A stretch of 64,000 nucleotides of DNA from Jejuia algarum (GCA_947495775.1 CANMAQ010000009.1:62001-126000); one strand, 5' to 3'. Counted from the stretch's first letter, positions 35,252 to 45,409 are shown. Numbers and translations are program-made. Notes: generated from the letters alone by a model not told the origin.

Positions 35252-37213
35252 ATGAAACCACTTTGGGAAGGATCAAATTCATTCAAACAAAAAAGTCATT
35301 TAACCACCTATACCAATTGGTTAAAATCGGAATACAATTTAGACTTCGAAAATTATGATGCCCTATGGCAATGGTCTGTCACTCACATCCAAGACTTTTG
35401 GGAAAGTCTCTGGCACTTCTTTAAGATTAAAGCGCACAGCCCTTACAGCGCTGTTTGTTCTTCTAAAGCCATGCCAAACACCACGTGGTTTACAGGAGCG
35501 ACCCTAAACTATGCCGAGCATATTTTTAGACAGGCTAGCCCTCATGAGGTCGCTATTTATTTTAGTAATGAACGCGGTAGCTCTTCCACACTAACATGGA
35601 AAGCTTTGGAGCAAAAAGTAGCCGCTATGGCACAGTATTTAAAAGCCATTGGTATTGCTAAAGGAGATTGCGTAGTAGCGTATTTGCCTAATGTTCCCGA
35701 AGCTACCATTACGTTTTTAGCGGTAAATGCTATAGGCGCCATTTGGTCGAGCACATCACCAGATTTTGGCACCGAAAGCGTTGTAAATCGATTTGCCCAA
35801 ATACAACCCAAAGTCCTTATTGCTACCGATGGTTATACCTATAATGGCAAACCTTATGATAAAACCGAAACAATAAAAGAAATAACTGCTGCTATTCCAT
35901 CTTTAGAAAAAGTTATCCTTTTGCCCTATCTCAATCCTAATGCGCTGGATCAATTTTCGGAATTCTATACAGACATCAATAGCATATTAGAAACACCTGC
36001 GACTGCACTAGAGTTTGAAGCTGTAGACTTTAATCATCCTATGTGGGTACTGTACTCTTCAGGAACAACAGGTCTACCTAAAGCCATAGTACACTCTCAT
36101 GGAGGCGTACTACTGGAGCATTATAAATACATGGCCTTTCATAATAACGTACACCCTAAAGAACGCTATTTTTGGTATACAACTACAGGTTGGATGATGT
36201 GGAATTTTCTGCAATCTGCCTTGCTTATGGAAGCTTCTATTGTACTTTACGATGGCGCGCCTACCTATCCAAATACAGATCACCTGTGGGAACTATCAGA
36301 ACATTTAAAGGTCACGCATTTTGGCACCAGTGCCCCTTATTTGGTGGCGCTTATGAAAAAACAGATTAGACCTAAAGAAAACTACAATTTATCAGCATTA
36401 ACATCTATCAGTTCTACGGGTGCACCACTACCAGCAGAAGCCTTTTCTTATGTTTATACAAATATCAAGTCTGATGTTTGGCTCTGCTCTATGGCAGGTG
36501 GTACAGATGTCTGTACTGCCTTTGTAGGAGGCAACCCTTTAAGCCCTGTTTATGGTGGCGAAATACAATGTCGCGCCTTAGGCGTTTCGTTATATGCCTA
36601 CGATGCAAATGGCACTCCCATTGAAAATGCCTTAGGAGAAATGGTAATCGACCAGCCTATGCCATCGATGCCTATTTACTTTTGGAATGACCCTAATAAG
36701 AAACGTTACCTTTCAAGTTATTTTGAAGAATACCCAGGAAAGTGGCGCCACGGTGACTTCATAAAAATCAATTCTAAAACCAACGGTCTTACCATTTTTG
36801 GCCGTTCTGATGCCACTCTAAACAGACATGGCATTAGAATTGGCACCAGTGAAATTTACAATGCCATACATAAAATAGAAGCCGTAGAAGATGCTTTAAT
36901 CGTAAATTTAGAATTGGAAAAAGGCAAGCACTACATGCCCTTATTTCTTAAATTAAAGACAGGCTTCGAACTTACAGAGCAACTAAAAACTCAAATTAAC
37001 CAACAGTTAAAAACAGATTATTCGCCAAGGCATATCCCTGACGCTATTTTTGAAGTTCCAGACATTCCGTACACCATTAGCGGTAAAAAAATGGAAGCAC
37101 CTATTAAAAAAATATTGCTTAAGATGCCTCTTGAAACCTCTATTAATAAAGATGCAATGCGTAACCCCGAATCTGTTGGGTATTTTATTGCATTTGCGAA
37201 AAGTCACCTGTAA
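35252..37213 (+). CDS. aacS: Acetoacetate-CoA ligase (acetoacetyl-CoA synthetase)
   Basis: A 653-residue adenylate-forming enzyme that activates acetoacetate to acetoacetyl-CoA with ATP. It has the AMP-binding P-loop YSSGTTGLPKAIVHSHGG, the WYTTTGWMMWN block and STGAPLPAEAF, the hinge FGRSDATLNRHGIRIG, and the catalytic Lys near TISGKKMEAPIKKIL. Length and the N-terminal W-x-P-L-W-E type opening (KPLWEGS) fit acetoacetyl- rather than acetyl-CoA synthetases. It allows use of ketone bodies or recycling of PHB/leucine products. It converges on the PBP gene with an 18-base gap. Confidence 0.92.
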   Translation: MKPLWEGSNSFKQKSHLTTYTNWLKSEYNLDFENYDALWQWSVTHIQDFWESLWHFFKIKAHSPYSAVCSSKAMPNTTWFTGATLNYAEHIFRQASPHEVAIYFSNERGSSSTLTWKALEQKVAAMAQYLKAIGIAKGDCVVAYLPNVPEATITFLAVNAIGAIWSSTSPDFGTESVVNRFAQIQPKVLIATDGYTYNGKPYDKTETIKEITAAIPSLEKVILLPYLNPNALDQFSEFYTDINSILETPATALEFEAVDFNHPMWVLYSSGTTGLPKAIVHSHGGVLLEHYKYMAFHNNVHPKERYFWYTTTGWMMWNFLQSALLMEASIVLYDGAPTYPNTDHLWELSEHLKVTHFGTSAPYLVALMKKQIRPKENYNLSALTSISSTGAPLPAEAFSYVYTNIKSDVWLCSMAGGTDVCTAFVGGNPLSPVYGGEIQCRALGVSLYAYDANGTPIENALGEMVIDQPMPSMPIYFWNDPNKKRYLSSYFEEYPGKWRHGDFIKINSKTNGLTIFGRSDATLNRHGIRIGTSEIYNAIHKIEAVEDALIVNLELEKGKHYMPLFLKLKTGFELTEQLKTQINQQLKTDYSPRHIPDAIFEVPDIPYTISGKKMEAPIKKILLKMPLETSINKDAMRNPESVGYFIAFAKSHL

Positions 37214-37231
37214 AATGTTCTATGTTAAAGC

Positions 37232-39580
37232 TTAAAACTCCAATTCTTCTGGCATATCGTCTTCAATTGCATCGACATCTTCTATTACGGTTTTGCTGCC
37301 TTCTTTAGAACAATCTACACCAATAGAAAGCCTTGAAGGCGATGGGAAAGCCGATTTAGAAATATGCAATGTTTTATCGGCGTAGCAACTCTTCATATAT
37401 AATCCCCAAATAGGTAATGCCATAGCTGCACCCTGTCCATAGGTTACACTAGCAAAGTGTACTGCCCTGTCTTCTGCACCAACCCATACGCCAGTAACGA
37501 GGTTAGGTACCATTCCCATAAACCATCCATCACTTTGGTTTTGGGTTGTCCCTGTTTTTCCTGCTATTGGGTTTTTAAACTCATAAGGGTAGCCTGTTAT
37601 AATTTCTCTATAATCTGCTCTATACGAATCGGCACCTTTTGTTCTTAATCTAGCACCAGAGCCTTCTTGGGTAACACCTTCCATCAATTTGGTTGCCACA
37701 TAGGCTGTTTCTTCACTTAAAACATCTCGTGTCTCTGGTTTAAACTGGTACAATGTTGTACCATTTTTATCTTCTATACTGGTTACCATAACGGGTTTTG
37801 TGTAGACACCTTTATTGGCAAACGCAGAATACGCCCCTACCATTTCATAGACACTAATATCTGGAGTTCCTAAGGCAATAGACGGTACTGCTGGTATACG
37901 AGATACAATCCCTAATTTTTTGGCCAAGTCGGCTACAGTTTGAGGGCCAACTTTATCTATTAAACGTGCTGTTACGGTATTAACAGAATTAGCCAAGGCA
38001 TTTCGCAATGTACGATTGCCACCATAATCATGACTCGAGTTTTTAGGGCACCATTCTTCTGGGTTACCAAACTTATTGGCTTCAATACAAAACGGGGTAT
38101 CTGGAAATTCATCACAGGGCGAAAAATGCAACTGATCTATAGCTGCTGTATACACAAAAGGTTTAAAAGTAGAGCCCACTTGACGCTTTCCTTGCTTTAC
38201 CATATCAAACTGAAAATGACGGTAATCTATGCCTCCTACCCACGCTTTCACATGACCTGTTCGGGGATCCATAGACATCATTCCTGTTCTTAAAAACGAT
38301 TTGTAATAACGCATAGAATCTATAGGCTTCATAATCGTATCTATCTCACTTGCCTTCCCTTTCTCCCATGCAAAGAGTGACATTGGCACTGCTTTTTGAA
38401 ACGATGCAATAATTTCTTTATCCGGTTTTTTCAAGTCGTATTTCATATGGCGCCAACGTTCTGATTGTTTCATAGAACGCTTTAACAAATTGTCTATTTC
38501 CTTTTTATCTAACTCTAAAAAAGGAGCTGTAGGGTTGCGTTCTGGCGTGTTTTGATGAAAAAATTCGGCCTGTAATCGTGGCATATGTTGGGCTACGGCA
38601 GACTCTGCATACCCTTGCATTCTAGAATCTATAGTTGTATAAATGGTAAGGCCATCATTATATAAACTCCAAGCGGAACCATCTGGTTTTGGATTTTTCT
38701 TAATCCAATCCTTCATAAAGGTCGCTAAATACCCTCTAAAGTAAGTCGCCATACCATCGCGGTGCGATTGCGGTGTATACTTTAAATCTAGATCTATTTG
38801 TTGTAAAGAATCCTTGGCCTTTTCATCAATATACCCGTATTTTTCCATTTGGTATAAAACAACATTCCTTCTGTTTTGTACCCCTTTAGGGTTACGTCTT
38901 GGATTGTATAAGGACGAATTTTTAAACATGCCAACCAATGTCGCAGATTCTTTTACACTTAATGCTTTAGGTTCTTTATCGAAATATATACTCGCAGCAC
39001 TTCGAATACCATCGGCATTATTACCAAAATCGTATATGTTAAAGTATTGCGCTATAATTTCTTCTTTGGTGTACTGGCGTTCCAAACGAATGGCAATGAT
39101 CCATTCTCTAATTTTTTGAGACAATTTCTCTATTAAATTCGCTTTTTCCCTTTTATGAAATAGCTGTTTTGCCAATTGCTGCGAAATGGTACTGGCACCA
39201 CCTTTCGACCCTAGAAAGAATAAGGCTCTTAAGGTTCCAAAACCATCAATTCCAGAATGTTCATGAAAACGCGCATCTTCGGTGGCAATTAATGCTTCCA
39301 CCAAATTTTTTGGCAATTGCTCATACCCTACAGGCGTACGGTTATCATTAAAATAAAACTTACCTAAGGTCACACCATCTGAAGACATAATCTCTGTAGC
39401 CAGATTTGTTTTAGGGTTTTCTAAAACCGTATGGTCTGGCATTTCCCCAAACACGCCCCAAGAGGCTAATAAAAAGATTAAAATAATAAGAAAAATACCC
39501 CCCGAAAACACCATCCAAAACCATCTTATGTATTTAGAAAAATCTTGAACTGCTTTTGTCTTTTGTTTTGCTTTTGCCAT
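37232..39580 (-). CDS. Class A penicillin-binding protein (PBP1A type), copy 1
   Basis: A 782-residue bifunctional peptidoglycan synthase: one N-terminal membrane helix (about 20-45), a GT51 glycosyltransferase (catalytic Glu in ATEDARFHEHSGID, then GGASTISQQLAKQLF), and a transpeptidase with GSTFKPF (SxxK), NSVNT (SxN) and GKTGTT. It is closely related to the next gene upstream, so the two form a tandem pair. Both end in an acidic tail (EDDMPEELEF here). Confidence 0.95.
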   Translation of the reverse strand: MAKAKQKTKAVQDFSKYIRWFWMVFSGGIFLIILIFLLASWGVFGEMPDHTVLENPKTNLATEIMSSDGVTLGKFYFNDNRTPVGYEQLPKNLVEALIATEDARFHEHSGIDGFGTLRALFFLGSKGGASTISQQLAKQLFHKREKANLIEKLSQKIREWIIAIRLERQYTKEEIIAQYFNIYDFGNNADGIRSAASIYFDKEPKALSVKESATLVGMFKNSSLYNPRRNPKGVQNRRNVVLYQMEKYGYIDEKAKDSLQQIDLDLKYTPQSHRDGMATYFRGYLATFMKDWIKKNPKPDGSAWSLYNDGLTIYTTIDSRMQGYAESAVAQHMPRLQAEFFHQNTPERNPTAPFLELDKKEIDNLLKRSMKQSERWRHMKYDLKKPDKEIIASFQKAVPMSLFAWEKGKASEIDTIMKPIDSMRYYKSFLRTGMMSMDPRTGHVKAWVGGIDYRHFQFDMVKQGKRQVGSTFKPFVYTAAIDQLHFSPCDEFPDTPFCIEANKFGNPEEWCPKNSSHDYGGNRTLRNALANSVNTVTARLIDKVGPQTVADLAKKLGIVSRIPAVPSIALGTPDISVYEMVGAYSAFANKGVYTKPVMVTSIEDKNGTTLYQFKPETRDVLSEETAYVATKLMEGVTQEGSGARLRTKGADSYRADYREIITGYPYEFKNPIAGKTGTTQNQSDGWFMGMVPNLVTGVWVGAEDRAVHFASVTYGQGAAMALPIWGLYMKSCYADKTLHISKSAFPSPSRLSIGVDCSKEGSKTVIEDVDAIEDDMPEELEF

Positions 39581-39774
39581 GTACTACAATACTAAAAATG
39601 CGTTACGTTATTCAGACTACACTGCGTGTAACTTCTTAAAATTAATCGGTGTAACTTTAATTTGACATAAATCATACCAATGTCAAAGATATTCATATTT
39701 GATACAAATAAAAACTTCTAAATTCAATATCTAAATATCAGCACCTCGTTTTATACCCTAATCCTTTTAAATTA

Positions 39775-42117
39775 TTATCGAAAATTTAAATCTTCGGGAG
39801 GTTGCGCTTCAAGACCTCTTTCAGGATCTATAGCATCTGTATCGGTAGAACACTCTACCGGTATTGCAAGTGTTGGTGGCACTTCAAAAGAAGCTTTAGA
39901 GATGTTTAAATTCGAATCTAGATAACAGCGCTTCATGTATACCCCCCAAATGGGTAAGGCCATAGCGGCACCGGCACCATATCTTCCACTTTTAAAATGT
40001 ATGGCTCTATTCTCACCTCCAACCCAAACACCTGTGACCAAATTTGGAACCATGCCCATAAACCAACCGTCACTATTATTTTGAGTTGTTCCTGTTTTTC
40101 CTGCTATAGGGTTTGTAAATCCATAAGGATACCCCGTGATAATGGCCTTATAGTCTGCCCTACTAGCATCGACACCTGTAGTTCTTAGACGTGCACCAGA
40201 GCCCTCCTCGGTAACCCCTTCCATCAATTTAACAGCGACATAGGCCGTTTCTTCACTTAAAACTTCTCGTGTTTCTGGTGTATACTGGTATAATAGGGTT
40301 CCATTTTTATCCTCAATACGCGTTACTGTAACAGGTTTGGTATACACCCCTTTATTGGCAAAAGCTGCGTAGGCTCCAACCATTTCAAAAACACTTACAT
40401 CTGGTGTTCCCAGGGCAATAGAAGGTACAATAGAAATGTGAGATGTAATTCCTAAATTTTTAGCCAAATCGGCTACAGTTTGCGGCCCTACTTTATCTAT
40501 TAAACGTGCTGTGATGGTATTCACAGAATTTGCTAATGCATTTTTTAGGGTACGTGTGCCACCATAGCCATGTCCAGAATTTTTAGGACACCATTCTTCT
40601 GTATTCCCAAATTTCTGAGCTTCTATACAAAATGGTGTATCTGGAAGTTCGTCGCAAGGCGACAAATGCAATTGGTCTATGGCTGCGGTGTATACAAAAG
40701 GTTTAAAAGTAGACCCGGCTTGACGCCCTCCTTGTTGTGCCATATCAAACTGAAAATGCTTATAATCCACGCCACCTACCCAGGCTTTTACATGTCCTGT
40801 TCGCGGCTCTATAGAAAGCATACCGGTTCTCAAAAATGATTTATAATACCGCATAGAGTCTATAGGCGTCATAAGGGTATCTACCTCAGCTGCATTACCA
40901 TTTATCCATTTAAATACGGTCATTGGTGTCGGCTTATAAAAAGATGCTTTTATGGCTTCATTGGAATACCCTGCTGCTTTTAGGCTTCGCCACCGCTGTC
41001 CTCGCCTCATACTGGTAGCTAGAAGGCGCTCTACTGTTTTAGCATCTAAACCTACAAAAGGCGCTGTTGGATTCTTATCTACAGTATTTTGCTTAAAAAA
41101 AGCCGCTTGCAACCTAGGCATATGGGCTTGTACCGCTGCTTCAGCATGGCGTTGCATGCGTGCATCAATGGTCGTATAAATTTTTAAACCGTCGTTATAC
41201 AAATTCCATGTCTCGCCATTTGCTTTAGGGTTAGCGCTAATCCACGCTTTCATATACCCTTCCAAATAAGTTCTAAAATAAGTAGCAGTACCATCCCGGT
41301 GTGATTCTGGAGTATATTTTAAATCTAAATTTGTTTGTTGTAATTTATCCTTAACAGCAGCGCTTATGTACCCATACTTTGCCATTTGTGCCAGCACCAC
41401 ATTTCGTCTGTTCTTTGTGCCTACAGGATTTCTACTCGGTCTAGGATTGTATAAGGAGGAGTTTTTAAACATTCCAACCAACATAGCACTCTCTTTTAAC
41501 GTTAGATCTTTAGGCTCTTTAGAAAAATAAATTCTGGCAGCACTGCGAATACCATCGGCATTATTTCCATAATCGTAAATATTAAAATACTGGGCTATAA
41601 TTTCTTCTTTGGTGTATTGGCGTTCCAGACGCATCGCAATAATCCATTCTTTTACTTTTTGAAACGCTCTACTTATCTTGTTCTTTGACACTTGAACCGT
41701 AAACAATTGCTTGGCCAGTTGCTGGGTAATGGTACTCGCACCACCGCCTCGTCCTGTTAAAGCTCTTAAGGTGCCTCTGGCATCTATACCTGAATGCTCA
41801 TAAAAACGAATATCTTCTGTAGCAATTAAAGCAGCAACCAAGTGTTGGGGCAATTCATCGAAGGTGACAGGCGTTCTATTATCATTTAGATAAAACTTTC
41901 CTAGTGTTTGACCATCGGATGAAATAATTTCGGCAGCGAGATTTGTTTTGGGGTTTTCTAAAACCGTATGGTCTGGCATTTCACCAAAGCCCCCTAATGA
42001 AGCGGTTACAAATAGCAAAACAATTCCTAAGCAGCCCGCTAAAAACAGCACCCAAAACCATTTTACAAATTTGGAATAACCCGAAGAATTTACAGTATGT
42101 GCTTGTGTATTTGACAT
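39775..42117 (-). CDS. Class A penicillin-binding protein (PBP1A type), copy 2
   Basis: A 780-residue paralogue of the adjacent PBP with identical architecture: membrane helix about 20-42, GT51 block ATEDIRFYEHSGIDARGTLR and GGGASTITQQLAKQLF, transpeptidase motifs GSTFKPF, NSVNT and GKTGTT. By eye the two proteins share well over half their residues, with divergence concentrated at the N- and C-termini and in the linker around residues 340-400. It lies directly downstream of gldH on the same strand. Confidence 0.95.
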   Translation of the reverse strand: MSNTQAHTVNSSGYSKFVKWFWVLFLAGCLGIVLLFVTASLGGFGEMPDHTVLENPKTNLAAEIISSDGQTLGKFYLNDNRTPVTFDELPQHLVAALIATEDIRFYEHSGIDARGTLRALTGRGGGASTITQQLAKQLFTVQVSKNKISRAFQKVKEWIIAMRLERQYTKEEIIAQYFNIYDYGNNADGIRSAARIYFSKEPKDLTLKESAMLVGMFKNSSLYNPRPSRNPVGTKNRRNVVLAQMAKYGYISAAVKDKLQQTNLDLKYTPESHRDGTATYFRTYLEGYMKAWISANPKANGETWNLYNDGLKIYTTIDARMQRHAEAAVQAHMPRLQAAFFKQNTVDKNPTAPFVGLDAKTVERLLATSMRRGQRWRSLKAAGYSNEAIKASFYKPTPMTVFKWINGNAAEVDTLMTPIDSMRYYKSFLRTGMLSIEPRTGHVKAWVGGVDYKHFQFDMAQQGGRQAGSTFKPFVYTAAIDQLHLSPCDELPDTPFCIEAQKFGNTEEWCPKNSGHGYGGTRTLKNALANSVNTITARLIDKVGPQTVADLAKNLGITSHISIVPSIALGTPDVSVFEMVGAYAAFANKGVYTKPVTVTRIEDKNGTLLYQYTPETREVLSEETAYVAVKLMEGVTEEGSGARLRTTGVDASRADYKAIITGYPYGFTNPIAGKTGTTQNNSDGWFMGMVPNLVTGVWVGGENRAIHFKSGRYGAGAAMALPIWGVYMKRCYLDSNLNISKASFEVPPTLAIPVECSTDTDAIDPERGLEAQPPEDLNFR

Positions 42118-42176
42118 CTACAATGTAAAAACGAATTCTCTTGTGGTTTATAGAACGGCATAAATCACAATTAGTA

Positions 42177-42671
42177 TTATTTGACGGTATGTTCTATTCT
42201 AAACCCAACATCTGTGATCCCCTCTAGAGCAACAACACCATGTACTTTTCCATGCTCACGCATAGCATGTTGAATCCCAACACTGTAAACACCTGGTTCA
42301 TTAAAAACCACAGATTCCTTATACCATAATTTATTCTCCTTCACACCTGTCATGCCTACGCCTAAAAGCTTACCAGAAGGAGCAGCCATTCTATACTCTA
42401 GAGTATCTTTAATGGTCCTACCATGGGGAAAATTCATTTCAACAATTAAAAATAAATTATTGTATTTGTACGCATTGGTATTTCTAAGGTTAACGAATAA
42501 ATTATACGGGCTTATTGTATCTGGAGGTGTGATATCAAAATGTACTATAGAATCTTTATGCCATTGGTCTGGAACAGATTTATAGACATCGAAAACACGA
42601 TTTTTATCACAAGAGATACTACAGCATAAAATCAGAGCAAGACATACGCTATTTTTGATTATTCTTAGCAT
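42177..42671 (-). CDS. gldH: Gliding motility lipoprotein GldH
   Basis: From the ATG at 42671 the product is 164 residues: a lipoprotein signal with Cys21 (CCSISC), then a beta-sandwich-like region with VYKSVPDQWHKDSIVHFDI, NLFVNLRNTNAYKYNNLFLIVEM and FPHGRTIKDTLEYRMA, which is the GldH family pattern. GldH is needed for gliding motility and chitin use in Flavobacterium. The frame stays open upstream to 42866, but that part is only the other-frame reading of ricT. The start overlaps the ricT 3' end by 23 bases. Confidence 0.92.
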   Translation of the reverse strand: MLRIIKNSVCLALILCCSISCDKNRVFDVYKSVPDQWHKDSIVHFDITPPDTISPYNLFVNLRNTNAYKYNNLFLIVEMNFPHGRTIKDTLEYRMAAPSGKLLGVGMTGVKENKLWYKESVVFNEPGVYSVGIQHAMREHGKVHGVVALEGITDVGFRIEHTVK

Positions 42672-43944
42672 TTTGCGGTTTTCGTTTGGTATTTTTTCTT
42701 CTGTTATTTTGATTCGGTTTCGCTTTTGTCTTCGCATTGCCTTTTTTAGGAGCATTGGCATTGGCATTCGCTGGTGTTTTTTTCTTGGCATGGGTTGTAT
42801 TGCTATTTTTAGCATTCCCTTTGCGTCTATTATTTCTACGTTTTTTAGGACGTTTTGGACTATCAAAACGGGTTAAGCTGTCCTGACCAACTACATTTTC
42901 AAACTCTACAGCTGTATCTTCAACCAAGTCTAAGGCATACTCTTCTAAACTGGCAATAGGTGTATTTTTCTTATTTGCAGCGATAATTTCGTTGGCCTGT
43001 TCTGTTGTAATTTTATGCCAATTCATCCATTCACCTTCATAAGCATACCACATGTGCCCCTTAAAGATGTCTGTCTTTTGGCATACCGCAGTTCCTTTTT
43101 CAGTTTTTAACTTTACATCTGTTTTAGGGAACCCTTTTAAGGCGTCTAAATAGGTATCTAACTCATAATTTAAACAGCATTTTAATTTCCCACATTGTCC
43201 TGCTAATTTCTGCGGATTTAATGACAATTGCTGGTAACGTGCGGCAGATGTACTTACAGATCTAAAATCGGTTAACCAAGTCGAGCAACACAGTTCGCGC
43301 CCGCAGGAGCCAATACCTCCCAATCGTGCTGCTTCTTGACGAAAGCCTACTTGTTTCATCTCAATGCGCGTTCTAAATTCTCTAGCAAATACTTTAATGA
43401 GTTCTCTAAAATCTACGCGTTCTTCTGCAGTGTAATAAAACGTAACCTTACTGGCATCGCCCTGAAACTCAATATCTGAGATTTTCATTTGCAACTTTAA
43501 ATCTATTGCAAATTGACGCGCTTTCACCTTCATTGGCTCTTCTTTATCACGCGCACTTTGCCAAATATCAATATCTTTTTGATTGGCTTTTCTATAAATT
43601 TTTAAAATATCTTCCCCTTGAGGCGCCACTTTTTTACGCTTCATTTGGATGCGTACCAGTTCTCCTGTAAGGGTAACCATTCCAATATCATGTCCAGACG
43701 CTGCTTGTGTAGCCACAACATCACCGATACTTAAGGTTAAATTTTCTGTGTTTTTATAATAATGTTTTCTACCGTTTTTGTAACGTACTTCTACCCACTC
43801 AAAGGGTTTTTCACCATTAGGAAGAGACATATTAGACAGCCAATCAAACACTGTCAATTTATTGCAACTGTCTGTCCCACAAGTACCATTATTTTTGCAG
43901 CCACTAGGGGAGCCGTCTTTTGTTGAGCAACTTGCGCAAGCCAT
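42649..43944 (-). CDS. ricT: RicT/PSP1-domain protein with a basic low-complexity tail
   Basis: A 431-residue protein with a Cys-rich start (MACASCSTKDGSPSGC), then the PSP1 core with many conserved Cys (GGIGSCGRELCCSTWL, QCGKLKCCLNYELDTYLD), as in RicT/YaaT, a partner of Fe-S containing Ric complexes that act with RNase Y in Bacillus. The last 75 residues are Lys/Arg/Asn-rich repeats such as KKRRNNRRKGNAKN, predicted disordered and RNA-binding. Its end overlaps gldH, a common flavobacterial pairing. Confidence 0.93.
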   Translation of the reverse strand: MACASCSTKDGSPSGCKNNGTCGTDSCNKLTVFDWLSNMSLPNGEKPFEWVEVRYKNGRKHYYKNTENLTLSIGDVVATQAASGHDIGMVTLTGELVRIQMKRKKVAPQGEDILKIYRKANQKDIDIWQSARDKEEPMKVKARQFAIDLKLQMKISDIEFQGDASKVTFYYTAEERVDFRELIKVFAREFRTRIEMKQVGFRQEAARLGGIGSCGRELCCSTWLTDFRSVSTSAARYQQLSLNPQKLAGQCGKLKCCLNYELDTYLDALKGFPKTDVKLKTEKGTAVCQKTDIFKGHMWYAYEGEWMNWHKITTEQANEIIAANKKNTPIASLEEYALDLVEDTAVEFENVVGQDSLTRFDSPKRPKKRRNNRRKGNAKNSNTTHAKKKTPANANANAPKKGNAKTKAKPNQNNRRKNTKRKPQNAKNNQK

Positions 43945-44141
43945 ATTTTATATATTGGATTCGCTAATATTTAAGCTATTGCGAATGGAGGTTCATACCC
44001 GATTATACATTATTACAAATGCGAAAAACAGTGGACATCGTAAGGTTTTTAAAGCAAAAACCTTCAATCAACACTTCGAAATGTAAATATAGGATTATTC
44101 TAAAGACTTAAAAAGAATGTTTTAAGGTGATTTTCAAATCG

Positions 44142-45215
44142 TCAAGACTCTTTTTGTTTCAACACCTCAAAAATATTCCTCAAATCTTTCTTGTACGGCA
44201 AATGATCTGCCCGCCCTTTCTTAAAAATATCATTGCTATTGCCCTGGCCTTTTCGTAATGCTTTCTGCGCTTCAAAAGGCAATGCATTAATGGTTTTGCA
44301 ATGGGTTGAGCAGCAATTGCCCATCTCTGCTTTGCAGGCATCGCATTGAATAAATAACAAATGGCAAGCATCGTTTGCACAATTGGTATGGATATCGAAA
44401 GGCGTACCACATTGGTGGCATTGTGCAATAACATCGTCACTAATTTTCTCGGCACGACGCTCATCAAACACAAAATTCTTTCCAATAAACTTATTCTCTA
44501 ATGCTTCTGCTTGTACCTGTCGTGTATATTCAATAATACCGCCTTCTAATTGAAACACATTTTTAAACCCTTTATGTTTAAAATATGCACTGGCCTTTTC
44601 GCAGCGAATCCCTCCTGTACAATACATGACCAAATTTTTATCTTCTTTATGTGTTTTTAAATCATCTTCAATAATATCTAAAGATTCTCTAAAGGTATCT
44701 ACATCTGGAGTAATTGCATTTTTAAAATGACCAATCTCACTTTCGTAGTGGTTACGCATGTCTACCAGAACTGTATTTTCATCTTCAATGAGCGCATTAA
44801 AATCTTTTGCTCCAACATGCACGCCTTTATTTGTCACATCAAACGCGTTATCATTCAACCCATCGGCAACAATTTTAGAACGCACTTTTACTTTTAATTT
44901 TAAGAACGACATATTGTCTTGCTCTACAGCAACATTCAATCTAATGTCTTTTAAAAAGTCTATGGTATCTAGGTGTGTTTTGAATTCATTAAAACGATCT
45001 GCGGGAAGGGACAATTGCCCGTTAATCCCCTCTTTAGCCACATAAATGCGACCTAAAACCTCTAATTGATCCCAAACTACAAATAAGTGGTCTCTGAATT
45101 CTTGTGGATTTATAATATGAGCATATTGGTAAAAAGAAAGTGTTAAGCGTTCTTTACCTGCTGCTTCGATTAATGCTGCGCGCTCTTTCGCGCTTAACTT
45201 ATTGTACAGTTGCAT
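44142..45215 (-). CDS. trhO: tRNA uridine(34) hydroxylase (rhodanese-domain protein)
   Basis: A 357-residue TrhO/YceA-type protein that hydroxylates uridine 34 of tRNA anticodons using O2. It has an N-terminal acylphosphatase-like domain (GINGQLSLPADRFNEFKTHL), a rhodanese domain with the active-site loop YCTGGIRCEKASAYFKHKGF, and a C-terminal Cys cluster (CHQCGTPFDIHTNC, CDACKAEMGNCC). It has a well-formed promoter on the minus strand at 45304-45274. Confidence 0.93.
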   Translation of the reverse strand: MQLYNKLSAKERAALIEAAGKERLTLSFYQYAHIINPQEFRDHLFVVWDQLEVLGRIYVAKEGINGQLSLPADRFNEFKTHLDTIDFLKDIRLNVAVEQDNMSFLKLKVKVRSKIVADGLNDNAFDVTNKGVHVGAKDFNALIEDENTVLVDMRNHYESEIGHFKNAITPDVDTFRESLDIIEDDLKTHKEDKNLVMYCTGGIRCEKASAYFKHKGFKNVFQLEGGIIEYTRQVQAEALENKFIGKNFVFDERRAEKISDDVIAQCHQCGTPFDIHTNCANDACHLLFIQCDACKAEMGNCCSTHCKTINALPFEAQKALRKGQGNSNDIFKKGRADHLPYKKDLRNIFEVLKQKES

Positions 45216-45273
45216 GCTATACTAATTTTTAAGATTAATGCCGCCTAAGGCGAACTCGATATATTTTAAGCCA

Positions 45274-45304
45274 CAAAGGTACAATTTATTAAGAATTACG
45301 CCAA
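45274..45304 (-). promoter_or_regulatory. Promoter of trhO
   Basis: On the minus strand the -33 TTG (45304-45302) is followed after exactly 20 bases by the -7 box TACCTTTG (45281-45274), an excellent Bacteroidota promoter. The leader would be about 55 bases and includes a small GC palindrome around 45240-45252. Confidence 0.65.
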
Positions 45305-45321
45305 TTCACTATAATTAATTG

Positions 45322-45409
45322 GGGCGCTACCCTTAAGGGTCGTGCTTTACGTTACAAGTCCTCACGCGTGCCGCGCTGTGGGCTTTTCACTACAATCACT
45401 AGCGCACTT
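45322..45409 (-). repeat. 88-bp dispersed intergenic repeat, copy 2
   Basis: The reverse complement of this stretch aligns without gaps to 4258-4345 with 71 of 88 matches. It begins GGGCGCTACCC, contains the palindrome CCCTTAAGGG, and ends in the AAGTGCG counterpart. It sits between trhO and recA, just upstream of the trhO promoter. No ORF crosses it. Confidence 0.7.

Noticed and set aside
42672..42866. A longer GldH reading from 42866
   Set aside because: The added residues are the out-of-frame reading of the ricT tail; the lipoprotein signal begins at the ATG at 42671.
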